Source: Flavobacteriales bacterium
GTDB taxonomy: Bacteria > Bacteroidota > Bacteroidia > Flavobacteriales_D > Parvicellaceae
Length of the DNA: 7,001 bases
Reading direction: 5' to 3'
Assembly: GCA_027047735.1 (NCBI GenBank)
Contig: JALTUD010000160.1
Coordinates: forward strand, 626-7,626
Below, piece by piece: positions 5,832 to 7,001 of the stretch (position 1 is its first letter; each line of letters opens with the position of its first letter). The notes below the pieces were generated by a model. That model saw only the letters and a list, made by a program, of their open reading frames with translations, made no database searches and had not been told where the DNA came from. The translations under genes were made by a program, and so were the position numbers.

Positions 5832-6743
5832 TTGAAAATAAACCATAAAAGAGCAAGAGAGTTTGGTAGCTTGGAATTGCTGGCTAAACAAGCTGTAGAA
5901 GGCTTTATTACCGGGTTACACAAAAGCCCGTACCATGGTTTTAGTGTTGAATTTGCCGAACATCGGATTTACAACAAAGGAGAGTCAACCAAGCATATCG
6001 ATTGGAAATTGTACGGAAGAACAGAGCGTTTGTACGTAAAACGATACGAAGAGGAAACCAACTTGAGGTGTCAAATTGTTATTGATACGTCTTCGTCGAT
6101 GTATTTTCCGGCACAAAAATACAACAAAATAGAATTTTCGATTGATGCCGCTGCCGCTATTATTTATATGCTCAGAAAACAAAGGGACGCCGTTGGGCTT
6201 TCGCTTTTTGACGAACAAACACATTTGCATACGCCTGCCAAATCAAACTCTACACATCAACGGTTTTTGTTTAACGAGTTGGAAAAAAAATGGCATAATT
6301 ACGATAAAAACCAAATCAAAACGACAAACCTCACCGATACGTTGCATCAGGTAGCGGAACTCACCCACAAGCGTTCACTAATTGTGTTGTTTACCGATGT
6401 TTTTGATACTCAACATAACAGCGACGAACTTTTTGCCGCTCTTCAGCACCTTAAATACAGAAAACACGAAGTAATTATTTTTCAAACCGTAGATAAGGAC
6501 AAGGAAGAACTACTCAACTACGACAATTCGCCCTACACTTTTGTGGATATGGAAAGTGGGGAAAGTATAAAGCTCAACCCTTATCAAGTAAAAGATGAGT
6601 ACCGACAATTATTTGATAAAAAACAACAGGAAATCAAGCTGAAATGTGCCCAATATCACATAGATTATACCTTTGTGGATATTAACGAAGGCTTCGATGC
6701 GGTTTTGCTGAAATACCTGATGAAGCGAAAGAAAATGAATTAA
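5832..6743 (+). CDS. DUF58 domain protein with vWA-like fold
   Basis: Member of the DUF58 family, usually found with MoxR AAA+ ATPases and Bat proteins and thought to work with them in assembly or stress functions; no such partner is in this window. The family signature covers residues 35-76: HGFSVEFAEHR (35-45), YNKGES (47-52), HIDWKLYGRTE (55-65) and VKRYEEETNLRC (69-80). A von Willebrand A-like core follows. DTSSSM (85-90) has the MIDAS DxSxS pattern, and FTDVFD (187-192) holds the expected later Asp (D189). The 303 aa length is normal. No membrane segment is evident, so it is probably cytosolic. There is no in-frame ATG before M90, which is inside the MIDAS motif. The frame is closed by TAA at 5814, so translation must start at TTG 5832 or, less likely, ATT 5829, and the conserved FGSLELLAKQ at 11-20 fits that. 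It converges on the next gene with a 12-bp gap and no room for a separate terminator. Confidence 0.9.
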   Translation: MKINHKRAREFGSLELLAKQAVEGFITGLHKSPYHGFSVEFAEHRIYNKGESTKHIDWKLYGRTERLYVKRYEEETNLRCQIVIDTSSSMYFPAQKYNKIEFSIDAAAAIIYMLRKQRDAVGLSLFDEQTHLHTPAKSNSTHQRFLFNELEKKWHNYDKNQIKTTNLTDTLHQVAELTHKRSLIVLFTDVFDTQHNSDELFAALQHLKYRKHEVIIFQTVDKDKEELLNYDNSPYTFVDMESGESIKLNPYQVKDEYRQLFDKKQQEIKLKCAQYHIDYTFVDINEGFDAVLLKYLMKRKKMN

Positions 6744-6755
6744 CTCCTCCCTCTT

Positions 6756-7001
6756 TTAGTGCTTAATAAACCATTTCCTCCAAAACGGTTCGGATGACTT
6801 ATTTTTCTTCATTCGTTTAGCCTGTTTTTTACTTTTTTTCATCCTTTTCCGCGTTTCTTTGCTTTGGATTTTCATATGATGTTTAATCAGTTCTTTTTCA
6901 GCCTTTTTCTCGTTCTTTTCCCGTTCTTTTTTCTTCTTTTCGTGAAATTTATTACGCGGTTCTTTTGAAGGAGCTTCCTGACCAAAAGCCATATTGCTCG
7001 A
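6756..7001 (-). CDS. Lysine-rich small protein, probably exported (5' partial)
   Basis: Function unknown. The frame continues to the right edge without a stop. Read from the edge it is SSNMAFGQEAPSKEP, so the ATG at 6992 is probably internal: the SSNMAFG-Q pattern looks like the end of a Bacteroidota signal peptide with cleavage before the Gln, and the hydrophobic part would lie just outside. The rest is short and extremely basic, with alternating Lys/Glu blocks (EKKKKEREKNEKKAEKEL) and KETRKRMKKSKKQAKRMKK, likely a charged helix or coiled coil, ending in an aromatic patch EPFWRKWFIKH. I recall similar small Lys-rich hypothetical proteins in flavobacteria, but no function. It could also be a cytosolic nucleic-acid-binding protein starting at 6992. 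Low complexity means database matches should be judged with care. Confidence 0.65.
   Translation of the reverse strand, partial: SSNMAFGQEAPSKEPRNKFHEKKKKEREKNEKKAEKELIKHHMKIQSKETRKRMKKSKKQAKRMKKNKSSEPFWRKWFIKH

Noticed and set aside
1..7001. tRNA, CRISPR array, insertion sequence, prophage or toxin-antitoxin/defence genes
   Set aside because: No cloverleaf, no regularly spaced repeats, no transposase or integrase motifs and no defence-type domains were seen; the only repeat is the structured intergenic element and its apparent remnant.

Overview
The window looks like an ordinary chromosomal stretch from a low-GC member of the Bacteroidota, most likely Flavobacteriales. The evidence is the AT-rich composition, start codons preceded by A-rich leaders with little or no Shine-Dalgarno sequence, candidate promoters of the Bacteroidota TTG / TAnnTTTG type, a DUF2851 protein, a DUF58 protein of the Bacteroidota subtype, and an intergenic structured repeat of the kind I associate with flavobacterial genomes (Flavo-1-like). 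The genus cannot be told from the sequence.

Layout, left to right. (1) The 3' part of a membrane-anchored family 2 glycosyltransferase (+), whose start lies outside the window. (2) An intergenic region of about 200 bp almost filled by a folded element (about 1131-1267). It has two hairpins, a bulged helix and a closing GCGTT/AACGC pairing. (3) An OppC/DppC-type ABC permease (+) with a large extra-membrane insertion. Its longest ORF starts inside the RNA element, so I place the start at 1294. (4) Malate dehydrogenase (mdh, +), with its own candidate promoter and a textbook intrinsic terminator. (5) A DUF2851 protein (+), convergent with (6) an MBL-fold, glyoxalase II-like hydrolase (-). (7) A roughly 200 bp divergent intergenic region that holds the hydrolase promoter and what looks like the worn remnant of a second copy of the folded element. 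(8) A DUF58/vWA protein (+) with no usable ATG start, convergent with (9) a lysine-rich, probably exported small protein (-) that runs off the right edge.

The genes do not form one pathway. They look like mostly single transcription units: a cell-envelope glycosyltransferase, a peptide-type importer subunit without its partners, a TCA-cycle enzyme, a thioester-hydrolase-like MBL enzyme and proteins of unknown role. I see no tRNA, rRNA, CRISPR array, insertion sequence, phage gene or defence system. The two longest gene-free stretches (1088-1293 and 5624-5831) are each about 207 bp and are described below. The observations most worth following up are the structured RNA with its apparent remnant 4.4 kb away, and the start-site corrections it and the promoters imply.
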